A stretch of DNA of 64,000 nucleotides. Source: Cognataquiflexum gelatinilyticum (GTDB lineage: Bacteria > Bacteroidota > Bacteroidia > Cytophagales > Cyclobacteriaceae). Location: the NCBI RefSeq assembly GCF_024813435.1, contig NZ_JANAEZ010000006.1, positions 186,001 to 250,000 on the forward strand, written 5' to 3'. The translations under genes and the position numbers were made by a program. The notes beneath the pieces were generated by a model. The model was not told where the DNA came from, searched no databases, and saw only the letters and a program-made list of their open reading frames with translations. Of the stretch, positions 51,648 to 61,513 are shown in pieces. Numbering within the stretch: the stretch's first letter is position 1; each line of letters opens with the position of its first letter.

Positions 51648-52867
51648 AGATCATTTATATCCATCAGTATTTTGTCACGCCTTCTCAGGGAGGGGGAACC
51701 CGCTCATACCACTTGGCCAAAGGCATAGTAGAGGCGGGTATCGAGGTGGAGATGATTACATCGCACTCTGAAAACTATTATGATTTCAAGCTTATTGACG
51801 GGATCAAGGTACACTACCTTCCCGTGTCCTACCGTCAGGAATATGGGTTTTTGAAGAGGATTTGGGCATTTTCCGCTTTTGTGGACCAGGTAAAAAAGCT
51901 TCTGCTCAAATTGCCGCGACCTGATTTCTTATACATTACCTCGACTCCTTTGACCACCGGATGGATTGGGTTGTGGGCCAAAAAGAAGCTGGCAATACCT
52001 TTCTTTTTTGAAGTAAGGGATCTTTGGCCAGATGCCCCGATTCAGGTAGGCGTCATCCAAAATCCTGTTTTGAAAAAAATTCTCTACAGCCTCGAATCCA
52101 AGATTTACAGGCATGCTTTAAAGGTGATAGCCCTTTCTCCCGGCATCGCCAATTCCATCCGGGAAAAGTGTGACACCTGCAAAATCCACCTGATACCCAA
52201 TTTTGCAGACACTGATTTTTTCCATCCGATGGAGAAAAAGGAATCATTTCTCCAAAAATTTGGCCTCAAACCGACCTTTACTATCGCCTACGCAGGCGCT
52301 ATCGGTCAGGTCAATGCTGTCGATGAAATGCTGATTTTGGCCAAAAAGGCACAAGATAAAGGAAGGGATTACCAGTTTGCCGTAATGGGAAAAGGCGCCA
52401 AGTCTGAAGATTTGCTACGCAAGGCAAAGAACTTGGGACTTCACAATTTTTTCTATTTCCCATTTGGAAGCAAGGAAGAAGTCCGTCAGCTTTTGGCGGT
52501 TTCGGACTTAGCAATGGTCACTTTTGCCCACCTTCCGGTACTGAAAACAAACAGTCCCAATAAGTTTTTTGATGCCCTGGCAGCAGGAAAGGGAATCATC
52601 GTCAACCATAAAGGATGGGTGTACCAATTGGTAAAAGAGTATAATTTGGGAATTTATTTCAATTTTGAAAATCCCGAAGATGCTTTTGAAAAGTTGGAAA
52701 AAATGGCTTCAAATCCGAAACTGATTCAGGAAACCCAAAAAAATTCCCGTCAATTGGCAGAAAAGTATTTTTCAAAAGAAATTGCCATTCAACGATTATT
52801 GGCTCTAATCAATCCTGATAAATTCGGTAAGGATTTCAGGGACGAGGTTTATATCCTGACAGCTTAA
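51644..52867 (+). CDS. Glycosyltransferase family 4 (WbuB-like)
   Basis: A 407-residue GT-B fold enzyme. It starts MKIIYIHQYFVTPSQGGGTRSYHLAKGIVEAG and carries the C-terminal donor-binding region (TIAYAGAIGQVNAVDEML, SPNKFFDALAAGKGIIVN). WbuB-type members transfer amino sugars such as FucNAc in O-antigen synthesis; donor is unknown here. Its 3' end overlaps the convergent gldB gene by 32 bp. It is coupled to asnB by a 4-bp overlap. Confidence 0.92.
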   Translation: MKIIYIHQYFVTPSQGGGTRSYHLAKGIVEAGIEVEMITSHSENYYDFKLIDGIKVHYLPVSYRQEYGFLKRIWAFSAFVDQVKKLLLKLPRPDFLYITSTPLTTGWIGLWAKKKLAIPFFFEVRDLWPDAPIQVGVIQNPVLKKILYSLESKIYRHALKVIALSPGIANSIREKCDTCKIHLIPNFADTDFFHPMEKKESFLQKFGLKPTFTIAYAGAIGQVNAVDEMLILAKKAQDKGRDYQFAVMGKGAKSEDLLRKAKNLGLHNFFYFPFGSKEEVRQLLAVSDLAMVTFAHLPVLKTNSPNKFFDALAAGKGIIVNHKGWVYQLVKEYNLGIYFNFENPEDAFEKLEKMASNPKLIQETQKNSRQLAEKYFSKEIAIQRLLALINPDKFGKDFRDEVYILTA

Positions 52868-53840
52868 AGATTTTTTCTGTGTCGGATTCCTCCATCAATT
52901 GCCTCAGCTGGACATCATTGTTGAACTGGTAGTCATCCACAATATTCCATCCAAGCCATCTTCCGACACGTCCCGGAGCGTCAGGACTGATTTCGACAGT
53001 GGATGGGGCTTCACCCGTATATTTTCTGATTTCAAAGGGATTGGTTTCGAATAGCAGGTCATTTTCCACAAAATAAGACCAAATCAAAACCTCATTGTCG
53101 AAGCAGGCAGCAACTTCTTCACTGGAGTAGCCTATAATATACTCATCAGGGGTGCAGGGCAAGATGGCTTTTGTAAAATGGTAAGCTTTGCCGTAATAAA
53201 TCATTTCGGCTACCAAAGAATTTTGCTTCAGGTCAGTTTTGTTGTACACAGAAGAAATCGCCGTCACGATCATCGGGACAATGTACTTTGCCTCGTACCT
53301 TTTTGCGATATATTCAGGCAAGTCAGGTGCCTGAAAGCGATGGTCGGCCGGAAGAAAATAATCCAATCCGATCACGATCATTTCCTCATCGATATACAAG
53401 TCTGAACTGAAACCACTGACAAAAGTGTAAACCTTTGGTACTTTAAACTCCGGAAAATAATGTTTGATGTATTTGAAGGCGTTTGTAAGGTCTGTTTCCA
53501 AACCCTTGATGTCAGGGTAGTGAATCATCACTTCGTCAAAAAGTTCACGCATCAGGGTATCCTGATGGGTTGCGAGAAGTTCGGCAGCCAATTGTTCTTT
53601 GGAAGGATAGGTATCTGCCAATAAATATTTTTCTGCGAAATAGGGATGGTTTTCAAACAAATAAGAGAATTCCTCAGCCTTTGATGCCGAAAAGAAATCC
53701 CTTTCAAGCCTGACGATGTTCAGACCGATATCGGCTTTCAGGATATCTTCATCTAACTGGCATTCCTCCTTTTCTTTTTTGCAGGAAGTAAAAAGTGTGA
53801 TTAGGATCAGAAATGCAGTAGAAAGGATTCGATTTTTCAT
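52836..53840 (-). CDS. gldB: Gliding motility lipoprotein GldB
   Basis: A 334-residue lipoprotein (leader ending LFTSC) of the GldB family, needed for gliding and linked to the type IX system in Flavobacterium. Family cues: LRLERDF-type start after the lipid anchor (IGLNIVRLERDFF), GLDYFLPADHRFQAPDLPEYIAKRY, and the end GWNIVDDY with KLSGYKPRP. It lies away from the other type IX genes in the window. The last 32 bp overlap the end of the GT4 gene on the other strand. Confidence 0.94.
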   Translation of the reverse strand: MKNRILSTAFLILITLFTSCKKEKEECQLDEDILKADIGLNIVRLERDFFSASKAEEFSYLFENHPYFAEKYLLADTYPSKEQLAAELLATHQDTLMRELFDEVMIHYPDIKGLETDLTNAFKYIKHYFPEFKVPKVYTFVSGFSSDLYIDEEMIVIGLDYFLPADHRFQAPDLPEYIAKRYEAKYIVPMIVTAISSVYNKTDLKQNSLVAEMIYYGKAYHFTKAILPCTPDEYIIGYSSEEVAACFDNEVLIWSYFVENDLLFETNPFEIRKYTGEAPSTVEISPDAPGRVGRWLGWNIVDDYQFNNDVQLRQLMEESDTEKIFKLSGYKPRP

Positions 53841-53869
53841 AAGAATGGCATGCAGAAATAGAATTTGGC

Positions 53870-53877
53870 CAAATCTA
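53870..53877 (-). promoter_or_regulatory. -7 box upstream of gldB
   Basis: TAGATTTG on the minus strand is an exact TAnnTTTG match, about 30 nt before the gldB ATG. No -33 box at ideal spacing was found. Confidence 0.4.
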
Positions 53878-54065
53878 CAAGGAATCTTAAAATTATTGAT
53901 TGATTTTTTGGTAAAGTCAAAACTGACAAAATTTATGAAATGAGTTTTTAGTCACAAAAATCTTATGTTCATACACAAAAACAAGCCGAAAGTATTAATT
54001 AAGATAACATTCATTGAATTGAGTGGTTTTGAGGATACTTAATTAACACTTAACCAACAAAATCT

Positions 54066-55013
54066 ATGAAAACTATCAGATCAAAATGGTCTTTATTGAC
54101 CTTATCCATGGTGTTTTTGACACTTGTGCTTTTTTCCTCCTGCAATGAGGAGGAGACACCTACCCCAGATCCAAATATTGTGGAGGTAGCTTCTGCAAAT
54201 AACAATTTTTCTACCCTTGTGACTGCTGTACAGACTGCAGGTTTGGTACCTACCCTTTCGGGAACGGGTCCATTCACGGTATTTGCACCTACAAATGAGG
54301 CCTTCAACAGGTTTTTAACTGAGAATGGATTGACTGCTGATCAACTTTTGGCTTCCGATGGACTTAGTGAGACATTAACATATCACGTCGTGGGAGCATC
54401 TGTCCCTTCCACTTCGGTCACTGCAGGCAAAGTGACGACAGTTTCCGGTGATCCTTTTTATGTAAGTATCGCGCCAAACAACGAAATTTGGATCAACGGA
54501 AATACAAAAATCACCGCAACCGATGTGCCGGCTTCCAATGGCATCATTCACGTTTTGGACAATGTGATTACCCCACCGACACAGAATATTGCTGAAATTG
54601 CAATCGCTTCTACTACTGCCGCACAACCTGAGTTTACGCAATTGGTAGCAGCGTTAGTAAGGGCAAATCTTGCCGGAGCATTTCAAGGTGGATTTGACGA
54701 TGATTTTACAGTTTTTGCGCCTACAGATGCAGCTTTCCAAGATCTCTACACTACTTTGGGGGTAGCAGGAGTAGATCAGATTCCATTGGAAACTTTGACA
54801 GCAGTATTGCAATACCATGTAGTACCAGCAAGGGCTTTCTCTCAGGATTTGAGACAAGGTGCTTCTTTGCCGACTTTATTGACCGGACAAAACCTGACTG
54901 TTAATCTTTCTGATTTGAAAATCAATGACTCCGGACTTGTTGCAGCTGCTTTGAACATTCACGCTACCAATGGTGTAATCCATGTAATCGATAAGGTATT
55001 ATTGCCGGAATAA
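54066..55013 (+). CDS. Lipoprotein with two fasciclin (FAS1) domains
   Basis: A 315-residue lipoprotein (leader ending FSSC, then a Glu/Thr/Pro linker EEETPTPDP). Two FAS1 domains follow, each with the entry motif (GPFTVFAPTNEAFNRF; DDFTVFAPTDAAFQDL) and the terminal motif (NGIIHVLDNVI; NGVIHVIDKVLLP). Surface adhesion or matrix binding is the family role. It lies between gldB and the polysaccharide locus. A terminator follows at 55077. Confidence 0.95.
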   Translation: MKTIRSKWSLLTLSMVFLTLVLFSSCNEEETPTPDPNIVEVASANNNFSTLVTAVQTAGLVPTLSGTGPFTVFAPTNEAFNRFLTENGLTADQLLASDGLSETLTYHVVGASVPSTSVTAGKVTTVSGDPFYVSIAPNNEIWINGNTKITATDVPASNGIIHVLDNVITPPTQNIAEIAIASTTAAQPEFTQLVAALVRANLAGAFQGGFDDDFTVFAPTDAAFQDLYTTLGVAGVDQIPLETLTAVLQYHVVPARAFSQDLRQGASLPTLLTGQNLTVNLSDLKINDSGLVAAALNIHATNGVIHVIDKVLLPE

Positions 55014-55076
55014 TTGCTGCAAATTATCTGTTCCGGTTATAAATTTGTAGGATCCATTCAGAATTAAAACTCATAG

Positions 55077-55108
55077 AAGTGCCGGGAAAAACTGGCACTT
55101 TTTTTTTA
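55077..55108 (+). terminator. Terminator of the two-domain fasciclin gene
   Basis: AAGTGCC(GG)/(CT)GGCACTT, a 7-bp perfect stem extended by a G-T and a G-C pair around GAAAAA, followed by nine T. Confidence 0.85.
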
Positions 55109-55135
55109 CTGGGTATTTTTTGATTATTTCAATCT

Positions 55136-56140
55136 GTGGAAAACAAACTTCTATTGGGAAGAGCTTTAATGAAATACATGAGTTTCAAAAAACTCAGCAA
55201 TTACATCATGCTTTTTACCTCATACCATGTAAGCCGAATTACCGGCAAACCTAGAATATGGGGTTTCCCGACCACACTTTCCATTGAACCGACCACTAGT
55301 TGTAACCTCCGATGCCCCGAATGCCCAAGTGGACTAAGGAGTTTTTCGAGACCAACAGGAATGATAGAAGAGCGGCTGTTTCAGACCATCATTGATCAAT
55401 CCAAGGATTACCTGACTTACCTCCATATTTATTTTCAGGGGGAACCCTTTCTTCATCCCGGATTTTTGAAGATGGTTTCTTATGCGGACAAAAATCGGGT
55501 TTTCACTTCCACATCTACCAATGCCCACTATTTAAGTGAAAAAAATGTAGCAGCCATTTTTGACTCAGGCTTAAAGCAGCTGATCGTTTCTATGGATGGT
55601 ATTACCCAGGAAATCTATGAAGATTATAGGATCGGAGGCAATCTGGAAAAGGTGAAAAAAGGTCTTTGCTTGTTACTCGAAAAAAGAAAAGAATCTAATC
55701 TGCTTTTCCCAAGGATTGTGCTTCAATTCCTAGTGACCGGAAAAAATGAACATCAGATTCCGGCTTTGAAGGAATGGGCCAAAGAAGTCGGAGTGGATGA
55801 ATTACAACTCAAGACTACCCAAATCTATGATTTTGAAAACGGGTCACCTTTAATTCCAACCGACCATCGGTATTCCCGCTATCTTCCAAAAGGTGATGGG
55901 ACATGGAAACTCAAAAAGCAAATCGAAAACAAATGTTGGAGGATGTGGCAAGGGGCTGTATTTACTTGGGATGGCAGGATGTTGCCTTGTTGTTTTGATA
56001 AAGATGGTCAACATGTAATGGGAAAAATTGAAAATAAAGGGATTAAGGAAATCTGGAGGAATGAAAATTATGCGGGATTCCGCAGACAATTGTTGGAAGA
56101 CAGATCCCAAATCGACATCTGCAAAAACTGTACAGAGTAA
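55136..56140 (+). CDS. Radical SAM/SPASM domain protein
   Basis: A 334-residue radical SAM enzyme with the CX3CX2C cluster site (Cys56, Cys60, Cys63 in SCNLRCPECPSG) and a C-terminal SPASM-type region (NKCWRMWQGAVFTWDGRMLPCCFD, ending CKNCTE) for an extra Fe-S cluster. The start at 55136 is GTG; an ATG at 55169 with a GGGAAGAG sequence upstream is an alternative, so the true N-terminus is uncertain. It leads the polysaccharide locus. Peptide-modifying SPASM enzymes sit next to precursor peptides, but none was seen here, so a sugar or glycan-linked role is possible. Substrate unknown. Confidence 0.88.
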   Translation: MENKLLLGRALMKYMSFKKLSNYIMLFTSYHVSRITGKPRIWGFPTTLSIEPTTSCNLRCPECPSGLRSFSRPTGMIEERLFQTIIDQSKDYLTYLHIYFQGEPFLHPGFLKMVSYADKNRVFTSTSTNAHYLSEKNVAAIFDSGLKQLIVSMDGITQEIYEDYRIGGNLEKVKKGLCLLLEKRKESNLLFPRIVLQFLVTGKNEHQIPALKEWAKEVGVDELQLKTTQIYDFENGSPLIPTDHRYSRYLPKGDGTWKLKKQIENKCWRMWQGAVFTWDGRMLPCCFDKDGQHVMGKIENKGIKEIWRNENYAGFRRQLLEDRSQIDICKNCTE

Positions 56141-56248
56141 TTGCCATAGGCCTAATTTAATTGCCATGATATTTCTTTACTGCATGGAATAGTTATCTTT
56201 ACGCAGATTTTACCCTGTTTAATATAGAATACACCCTGGGTTTATACG

Positions 56249-58918
56249 ATGTATTTTAGCATCTATGACCAAGTAGCCAATCAGATGACACACCAATTCC
56301 TCATGTATTTTCAGAAAAGATTATATTTAAAAAAAGCTTTAGGGTTATTTTTCATTGCGGTTGCACTGCTTTTTACTGTTCCAAGTGTCGTCCAAGCCCA
56401 ATCCATGGCTGACCTCAGCAGCATCAAAGTTGATGACCTTTCTGATGCACAGATCCAGGAACTTATCCGCAGGGCCAATGAAGCCGGTCTGACGGAGTTT
56501 GAGCTGATCCAAATGGCAAGACTTCGAGGTGTGTCAGAGGTGGAATTGGAAAAACTGCGTGGAAGAATTGAGAAAATGGAATTTTCCGGTTCAGGAGGAA
56601 GGCCAGGTGCCACCCCATCCAAAAGGGAACCTAGGAGACAAAATGATCTCAATGAAATTACCGAAGGACTGTTTAAAGAGCAGGATGATCTTGGGATTTT
56701 CTCTGAAGAACCCTCTCCGTACTTCGGTGGGGATATCTTTTACAACAAAAAGAGGAGACTGAGTTTTGAACCAAATCTCAATGTCGCAACGCCAAAGAAT
56801 TATGTCCTTGGACCAGGTGACCTTATATATATAGATGTGTATGGACAATCCGAAAAATATTATGAAGCTACCATAAGTTCTGATGGGTTTATTCTTTTGG
56901 ACAACGTGGGGCCGGTGGGCCTTTCAGGCAAATCAATAGAGGACGCTGCCATTATCATCAAAAACCGGCTTTCCAATTTTTATACCGGAATGACAGGCCC
57001 CAATCCCAATACTTTTATGCAGGTAACCCTTGGGAATGTCAGGACAATCAAAGTACACCTGGTAGGGGAAGTGAGGTTGCCGGGAACATTTACACTTAGC
57101 GCTTTTTCCACGGTATTCAATGCATTGTATGCTGCCGGTGGACCTAATGACAACGGTACAATGCGGAAAGTGAAAATTGTAAGGGATGGTAAAATTGTCT
57201 CTACCGTTGATATTTATGATTTTTTGGTCAATGGAAACGCCAATTTAAACTTCCAGTTGAAAGATCAGGATGTAGTCATGGTAGATCCTTTTTTGTCAAG
57301 AGTCAGCGTTTTGGGTGAAGTAAAGAGACCCAAAATATTTGAGGTGAAAGAAGGCGAGACCTTTGAAGATTTATTGAAATATGCAGGTGGATTCACGGAC
57401 CTGGCTTTCAAGGACCGTGTCAATGTCATCAGAATTACGGGAAAAGAAAAAGCTGTATCAGATATATTCAATGAACAGTTTTCAATTTTCACCGTCAAAG
57501 GTGGAGATGAATATACAGTTGGCAAAGTTTTGAACCGATTTGCAAACAGGGTGCAGATCAAAGGTGCAGTTTTTAGAGAGGGTAACTTCTCACTTACAGA
57601 GGGGCTAACCCTTTCGCAACTGATCAAGAATGCTGACGGTATCCGGGGAGAGGCTTACCTCGAAAGGGCGAGTATTTTGAGAACATTTGATGACCTCACT
57701 ACCTCAGTGATTTCTGTCAATCTTCGTGGAATCCTAGAAGGTACCACGCCTGACATTCCACTTAAAAGAGAAGACGTTGTCCGGATTTCCAGTATTTATG
57801 ATATTCAGGAGGAATTTTATGTGCAGGTGACCGGAGAGGTTAAAAATCCCGGTACTTATCCATTTTCAAAACAAATGACTGCTGAAGACTTAATTATTTT
57901 GGCAGGAGGCTTGCGAGAATCCGCCAATGTAAATGATGTCGAAATCGCCCGAAGGTCTGCTACAGCAGAGTCAGGGACTTTTTCAGAATTAATTCCCATC
58001 AAAATCAACATAGGCTTGGATATTCAGGAAAATCCTGTCATTCTTCAGCCTTATGACAATGTAGTAGTCAGGAGAAAGCCGAATTTTACGCTTAATAAAC
58101 AGGTACAGATAGAAGGTCAGGTGAATTCGCCGGGTATATTTTCAGTTCAGTCGGCTGAAGAAAGAATTTCTGATGTCATCAATAGGGCAGGGGGATTGAC
58201 ACCCTATGCCTATACCAAGGGCGCTACTTTGATCCGAAGGACGGAGTTTTTTGATACAGAATCTGAGCAACTCAGAAGACAGAGAAACCTCCAAGACCTA
58301 CAGCAGAAACTACAACGGGATCCCAACAATACTGAAGCACAGGAATTGCTGTTGCAGCGATTATTTCTCGAAATCGGGAATGTGGACCTCGGTACTTCGG
58401 AAGGAGCCATTGCTGCCCAATCCAAAAAAGAGGCCATCACCGGAATTTCAGAAACCAAAGCTGACCTTGCACCGCTCAGGATAAGGCAGACTGAGGCAGT
58501 TGCCATTGACCTGGAGGAAATTCTTAAAAACCCGGGTTCTGACAAGGATCTTATTCTCGAAGAAGGAGATGTCATCTCTATACCGAGACAATTACAAACA
58601 GTGAGACTAAGAGGCGATGTGGTCTATCCTGCGACAGTAAGGTTTGAGAAGGAAAAGGGAACAAAATTCTATATCAACAGGGCAGGGGGTTTTGATATCC
58701 GGGCCAACAGAAAAAGAACATATGTGGTTTATGCCAATGGTGAAGTGGCGCGGACCAAGAGCTTTTTGGGACTCAGATCTTATCCTGCCGTGGCTCCCGG
58801 TGCCGAAGTGATCGTGCCTACCAAAGGACCTAGAGTTCCGGTCAGGCCCGGCGAAATCGTAGGAATAGCAACCGCCCTTGCGACCCTTGCATTGGTAATC
58901 ACCCAACTCACTCCTTGA
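56249..58918 (+). CDS. SLBB-domain polysaccharide export protein
   Basis: An 889-residue periplasmic/outer-membrane protein. After the signal peptide (VPSVVQAQ) come a helical region, a Poly_export domain (YVLGPGDLIYIDVYGQSEKYY), several SLBB domains (VHLVGEVRLPGTF, VSVLGEVKRPKIF, VQVTGEVKNPGTYPF, VQIEGQVNSPGIF, VRLRGDVVYPATV), a coiled-coil stretch (RRQRNLQDLQQKLQRD) and a C-terminal hydrophobic tail. Wza-like export pores have the same domain types in fewer copies. In-frame ATGs at 56285 and 56303 are shorter alternatives. The Wzz-like gene begins 4 nt after its stop. Confidence 0.94.
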   Translation: MYFSIYDQVANQMTHQFLMYFQKRLYLKKALGLFFIAVALLFTVPSVVQAQSMADLSSIKVDDLSDAQIQELIRRANEAGLTEFELIQMARLRGVSEVELEKLRGRIEKMEFSGSGGRPGATPSKREPRRQNDLNEITEGLFKEQDDLGIFSEEPSPYFGGDIFYNKKRRLSFEPNLNVATPKNYVLGPGDLIYIDVYGQSEKYYEATISSDGFILLDNVGPVGLSGKSIEDAAIIIKNRLSNFYTGMTGPNPNTFMQVTLGNVRTIKVHLVGEVRLPGTFTLSAFSTVFNALYAAGGPNDNGTMRKVKIVRDGKIVSTVDIYDFLVNGNANLNFQLKDQDVVMVDPFLSRVSVLGEVKRPKIFEVKEGETFEDLLKYAGGFTDLAFKDRVNVIRITGKEKAVSDIFNEQFSIFTVKGGDEYTVGKVLNRFANRVQIKGAVFREGNFSLTEGLTLSQLIKNADGIRGEAYLERASILRTFDDLTTSVISVNLRGILEGTTPDIPLKREDVVRISSIYDIQEEFYVQVTGEVKNPGTYPFSKQMTAEDLIILAGGLRESANVNDVEIARRSATAESGTFSELIPIKINIGLDIQENPVILQPYDNVVVRRKPNFTLNKQVQIEGQVNSPGIFSVQSAEERISDVINRAGGLTPYAYTKGATLIRRTEFFDTESEQLRRQRNLQDLQQKLQRDPNNTEAQELLLQRLFLEIGNVDLGTSEGAIAAQSKKEAITGISETKADLAPLRIRQTEAVAIDLEEILKNPGSDKDLILEEGDVISIPRQLQTVRLRGDVVYPATVRFEKEKGTKFYINRAGGFDIRANRKRTYVVYANGEVARTKSFLGLRSYPAVAPGAEVIVPTKGPRVPVRPGEIVGIATALATLALVITQLTP

Positions 58919-58922
58919 TAAT

Positions 58923-59990
58923 ATGAATGGACAGCAACATATTTTGGATGATAAGATTACATTAAAAGAAGTAATTCTCAATGTTCGTGGGTGGATATCT
59001 TTCTTCCTTGGACAATGGAAATTTTTCCTTTTGGCAGCAACAGTCGGGATTGTATTGGGAGCCTTGGTATCTTTCTTCAAGAAGCCGGTTTATCATGCAG
59101 AGACGACTTTTGTTTTGGAAGAATCAGATATGGGCGGTATGGGGCAGGTTTCAGGGCTTGCCTCATTGCTCGGGATCAATTTGGGATCAATGAGCGGTCC
59201 TTCAGGGATTTTTCAGGGCGAAAATATCATGGAGCTCTACAAATCTGATAACATGTTGGGCAAAACACTCCTAAGCCCCTTTGATGAAAATACCCTTCTG
59301 ATAGATAGATTTATTGAATTCAATGAACTTGACAAAAAATGGAAAAGTAAAGTAGATTTGGCAAGCCTCAATTTTTCCATTCCTAGGGAAAACTTTTCGG
59401 TGACCCAAGATTCCGTGGTCAAAGAAATATCCAAGCTAATCCGGGAAAAACATCTGGTGGTGGAAAAACCCAACCGCAAATTGAGCATCATCTATGTTAC
59501 TATCAATTCTAAAGATGAAGCTTTTGCCAAGGTCTTCAATGAATCCATGGTAGAAAGGGTAAATAATTTTTACCTCGAAACTAAGACCAAAAAAACTGCG
59601 GAAAACCTGACCATCCTGCAAACCCAAGCTGACAGCGTCAGGGCAGTATTGGATGAAAATCTCATGGAATACGCAAATATGGCTGACAGGATTCCCTTTC
59701 CAAATGCACTCATCCAGACTGCTACCGTGGATAGCCGCAAAAAACAAGTGGACATTCAGGCGGCCTCAGCGGTTTTTGCTGAGATTACCAAAAACCTCGA
59801 AATCGCCAAAGTCAACCACCGCAACAATTCCCCTTTGATACAGATCATAGATTCCCCGAGATTCCCGCTCAAAAGCACAAGAATCAAGATTCTGAAGGGA
59901 ACCGTTTTCGGGGCGGCTATGATGGTCTTTGTGGCGATGGTTTTCTTATATTTCAGAAGATTATACCGCCTTCATATCGAAGAAAGTTGA
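58923..59990 (+). CDS. Wzz-like polysaccharide chain-length/co-polymerase protein
   Basis: A 355-residue inner-membrane protein with TM segments near each end (about 29-50 and 330-350) and a large periplasmic coiled region between, as in Wzz/GNVR proteins. No C-terminal tyrosine kinase domain is present. It regulates polymer length or links polymerase and export pore. Lies 4 nt behind the SLBB gene and 19 nt before the flippase ATG. Confidence 0.92.
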   Translation: MNGQQHILDDKITLKEVILNVRGWISFFLGQWKFFLLAATVGIVLGALVSFFKKPVYHAETTFVLEESDMGGMGQVSGLASLLGINLGSMSGPSGIFQGENIMELYKSDNMLGKTLLSPFDENTLLIDRFIEFNELDKKWKSKVDLASLNFSIPRENFSVTQDSVVKEISKLIREKHLVVEKPNRKLSIIYVTINSKDEAFAKVFNESMVERVNNFYLETKTKKTAENLTILQTQADSVRAVLDENLMEYANMADRIPFPNALIQTATVDSRKKQVDIQAASAVFAEITKNLEIAKVNHRNNSPLIQIIDSPRFPLKSTRIKILKGTVFGAAMMVFVAMVFLYFRRLYRLHIEES

Positions 59991-60009
59991 ATTTCCATCA
60001 TGTTATGAT

Positions 60010-61308
60010 ATGATAGAGAAAATCACTTCCCATACTTTTACCGGCCTGTTTAAAAATAAATCGATTCAGAATTTTATTTTTTTGATCACCATTCAAGCTT
60101 CCAATATTGTTATCACGCTCATCTCCATGCCGCTGTTGATACAGTCCATTGGTGTGGATGGTTTTGGATTGGTCAATCTTTCTCTTTCAGTAATAATCCT
60201 TGCAAATATTTTGGTGGGGTTTGGATATAACCTCAGTGGACCCAGAGAAGTCGCCCTTCTCCAAAATGACAAAGAATCCCTTTCTCATGTAGTTTCCAAT
60301 GTTGTTTTCAGTAAAGTTTTGATGGCATTGTTAGCCACCATAGGATTAATTGTGGCAGTTTTTGGACTGAATATGTTCAAAGAGTATCAATGGATACTAC
60401 TCTTTTCTGTGTTGCTTTTATTTTCTGAAGCCACCCTCCCTTTATGGTTTTTTCAGGGAATGGAAAAAATGAAATTGATTTCCATCGCAAATGTATTCAG
60501 CAAGTTGCTTTACTTGATGGGGATTGTTCTTTTCATTCATGCCCCTGATTCTGCCAAATGGGTCAATTTCATAATGGGTGCATCAGGTTTGGGGGTCAAT
60601 ATCCTGCTTCTGCTCTACATCCACTATATGCTGGAGATCAGATTTTACAAACCAAAATTTCTCCAGCTTTTTGCTTCTCTCAAGGACAATGGCCTGCTTT
60701 TTCTGTCCAATATCGCAACCCATATTTCCGTACATGGTGGACTGATTATCCTGAGTTTTTTTTCAGTAGCTGAGGTATTGGGGATGTTCAGTTTGGCAGA
60801 AAGGATATCGATGGTACTTCGGATGTTTCCTTCGATGGTGATCCATTCCATTTATCCCAACACCTCAAAACTATTGAAGGATGACATTCGACAGTTTGTC
60901 TTATTTTTGAGAAAAGCCTATTTCGGGACAATGATTACAGCCTTGATAATCTCCTTATTTACTTTTGCCATGGCCCCTTTTATCATTGAGTTATTGGCTA
61001 AAACCCGCTTGGAAGAATCCGTCACCTACCTCAGAATTTTGGCTTTTATACCGCTTCTTGCCTGTCTCAATATTGCCAATGTGGTCATGTTTTTGGGAAG
61101 GGACCAAAAAGAGTTGATGTTTCGGTCATCCTGGATTTTACTGCTATTTATGCTTCCTGCATGCCTTTCGCTTACTTATCTTTTCGGGGGAATGGGATTG
61201 TGTTATGGGTTACTTTCTACTGAGTTGGTAGTTTTGTTAATATGTACCATTCTTAATCTTCTCAAAAACAGGGACCTGATGAATGCTTTTTGGAAAAGTA
61301 AATATTGA
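60010..61308 (+). CDS. Oligosaccharide flippase (Wzx-like)
   Basis: A 432-residue integral membrane protein with about twelve to fourteen hydrophobic segments. MOP-superfamily flippases move lipid-linked repeat units across the inner membrane. A longer frame to 59929 overlaps the Wzz-like gene; ATG 60010 (MIEKITSHTFTGLF) is preferred. Pattern features are ITIQASNIVITLISMPLLIQSIGVDGFGLVNL near the start, usual for Wzx. Donor sugar repeat unknown. Confidence 0.93.
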   Translation: MIEKITSHTFTGLFKNKSIQNFIFLITIQASNIVITLISMPLLIQSIGVDGFGLVNLSLSVIILANILVGFGYNLSGPREVALLQNDKESLSHVVSNVVFSKVLMALLATIGLIVAVFGLNMFKEYQWILLFSVLLLFSEATLPLWFFQGMEKMKLISIANVFSKLLYLMGIVLFIHAPDSAKWVNFIMGASGLGVNILLLLYIHYMLEIRFYKPKFLQLFASLKDNGLLFLSNIATHISVHGGLIILSFFSVAEVLGMFSLAERISMVLRMFPSMVIHSIYPNTSKLLKDDIRQFVLFLRKAYFGTMITALIISLFTFAMAPFIIELLAKTRLEESVTYLRILAFIPLLACLNIANVVMFLGRDQKELMFRSSWILLLFMLPACLSLTYLFGGMGLCYGLLSTELVVLLICTILNLLKNRDLMNAFWKSKY

Positions 61309-61513
61309 AACTAACAGCCAATTGGAGATTAAATTATATTTGTTACAGGAGTTGATTTTGGTTTTAAGCGTCGTTCAAAAACCCTCTTATTGTAACATCG
61401 GTGGTGGATTGGATATGAGAATAGAAAATCCCAACAGAAAACCTTAATTTTGATGTTTCAAAAGGCATCAATCAGGAATCAATCACAAAATATTGGATTC
61501 ACTTCATTTTTCC

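Noticed and set aside
55136..56140. RiPP maturase reading of the SPASM protein
   Set aside because: No small precursor frame with a leader/core pattern was seen next to it; the neighbours are polysaccharide genes.
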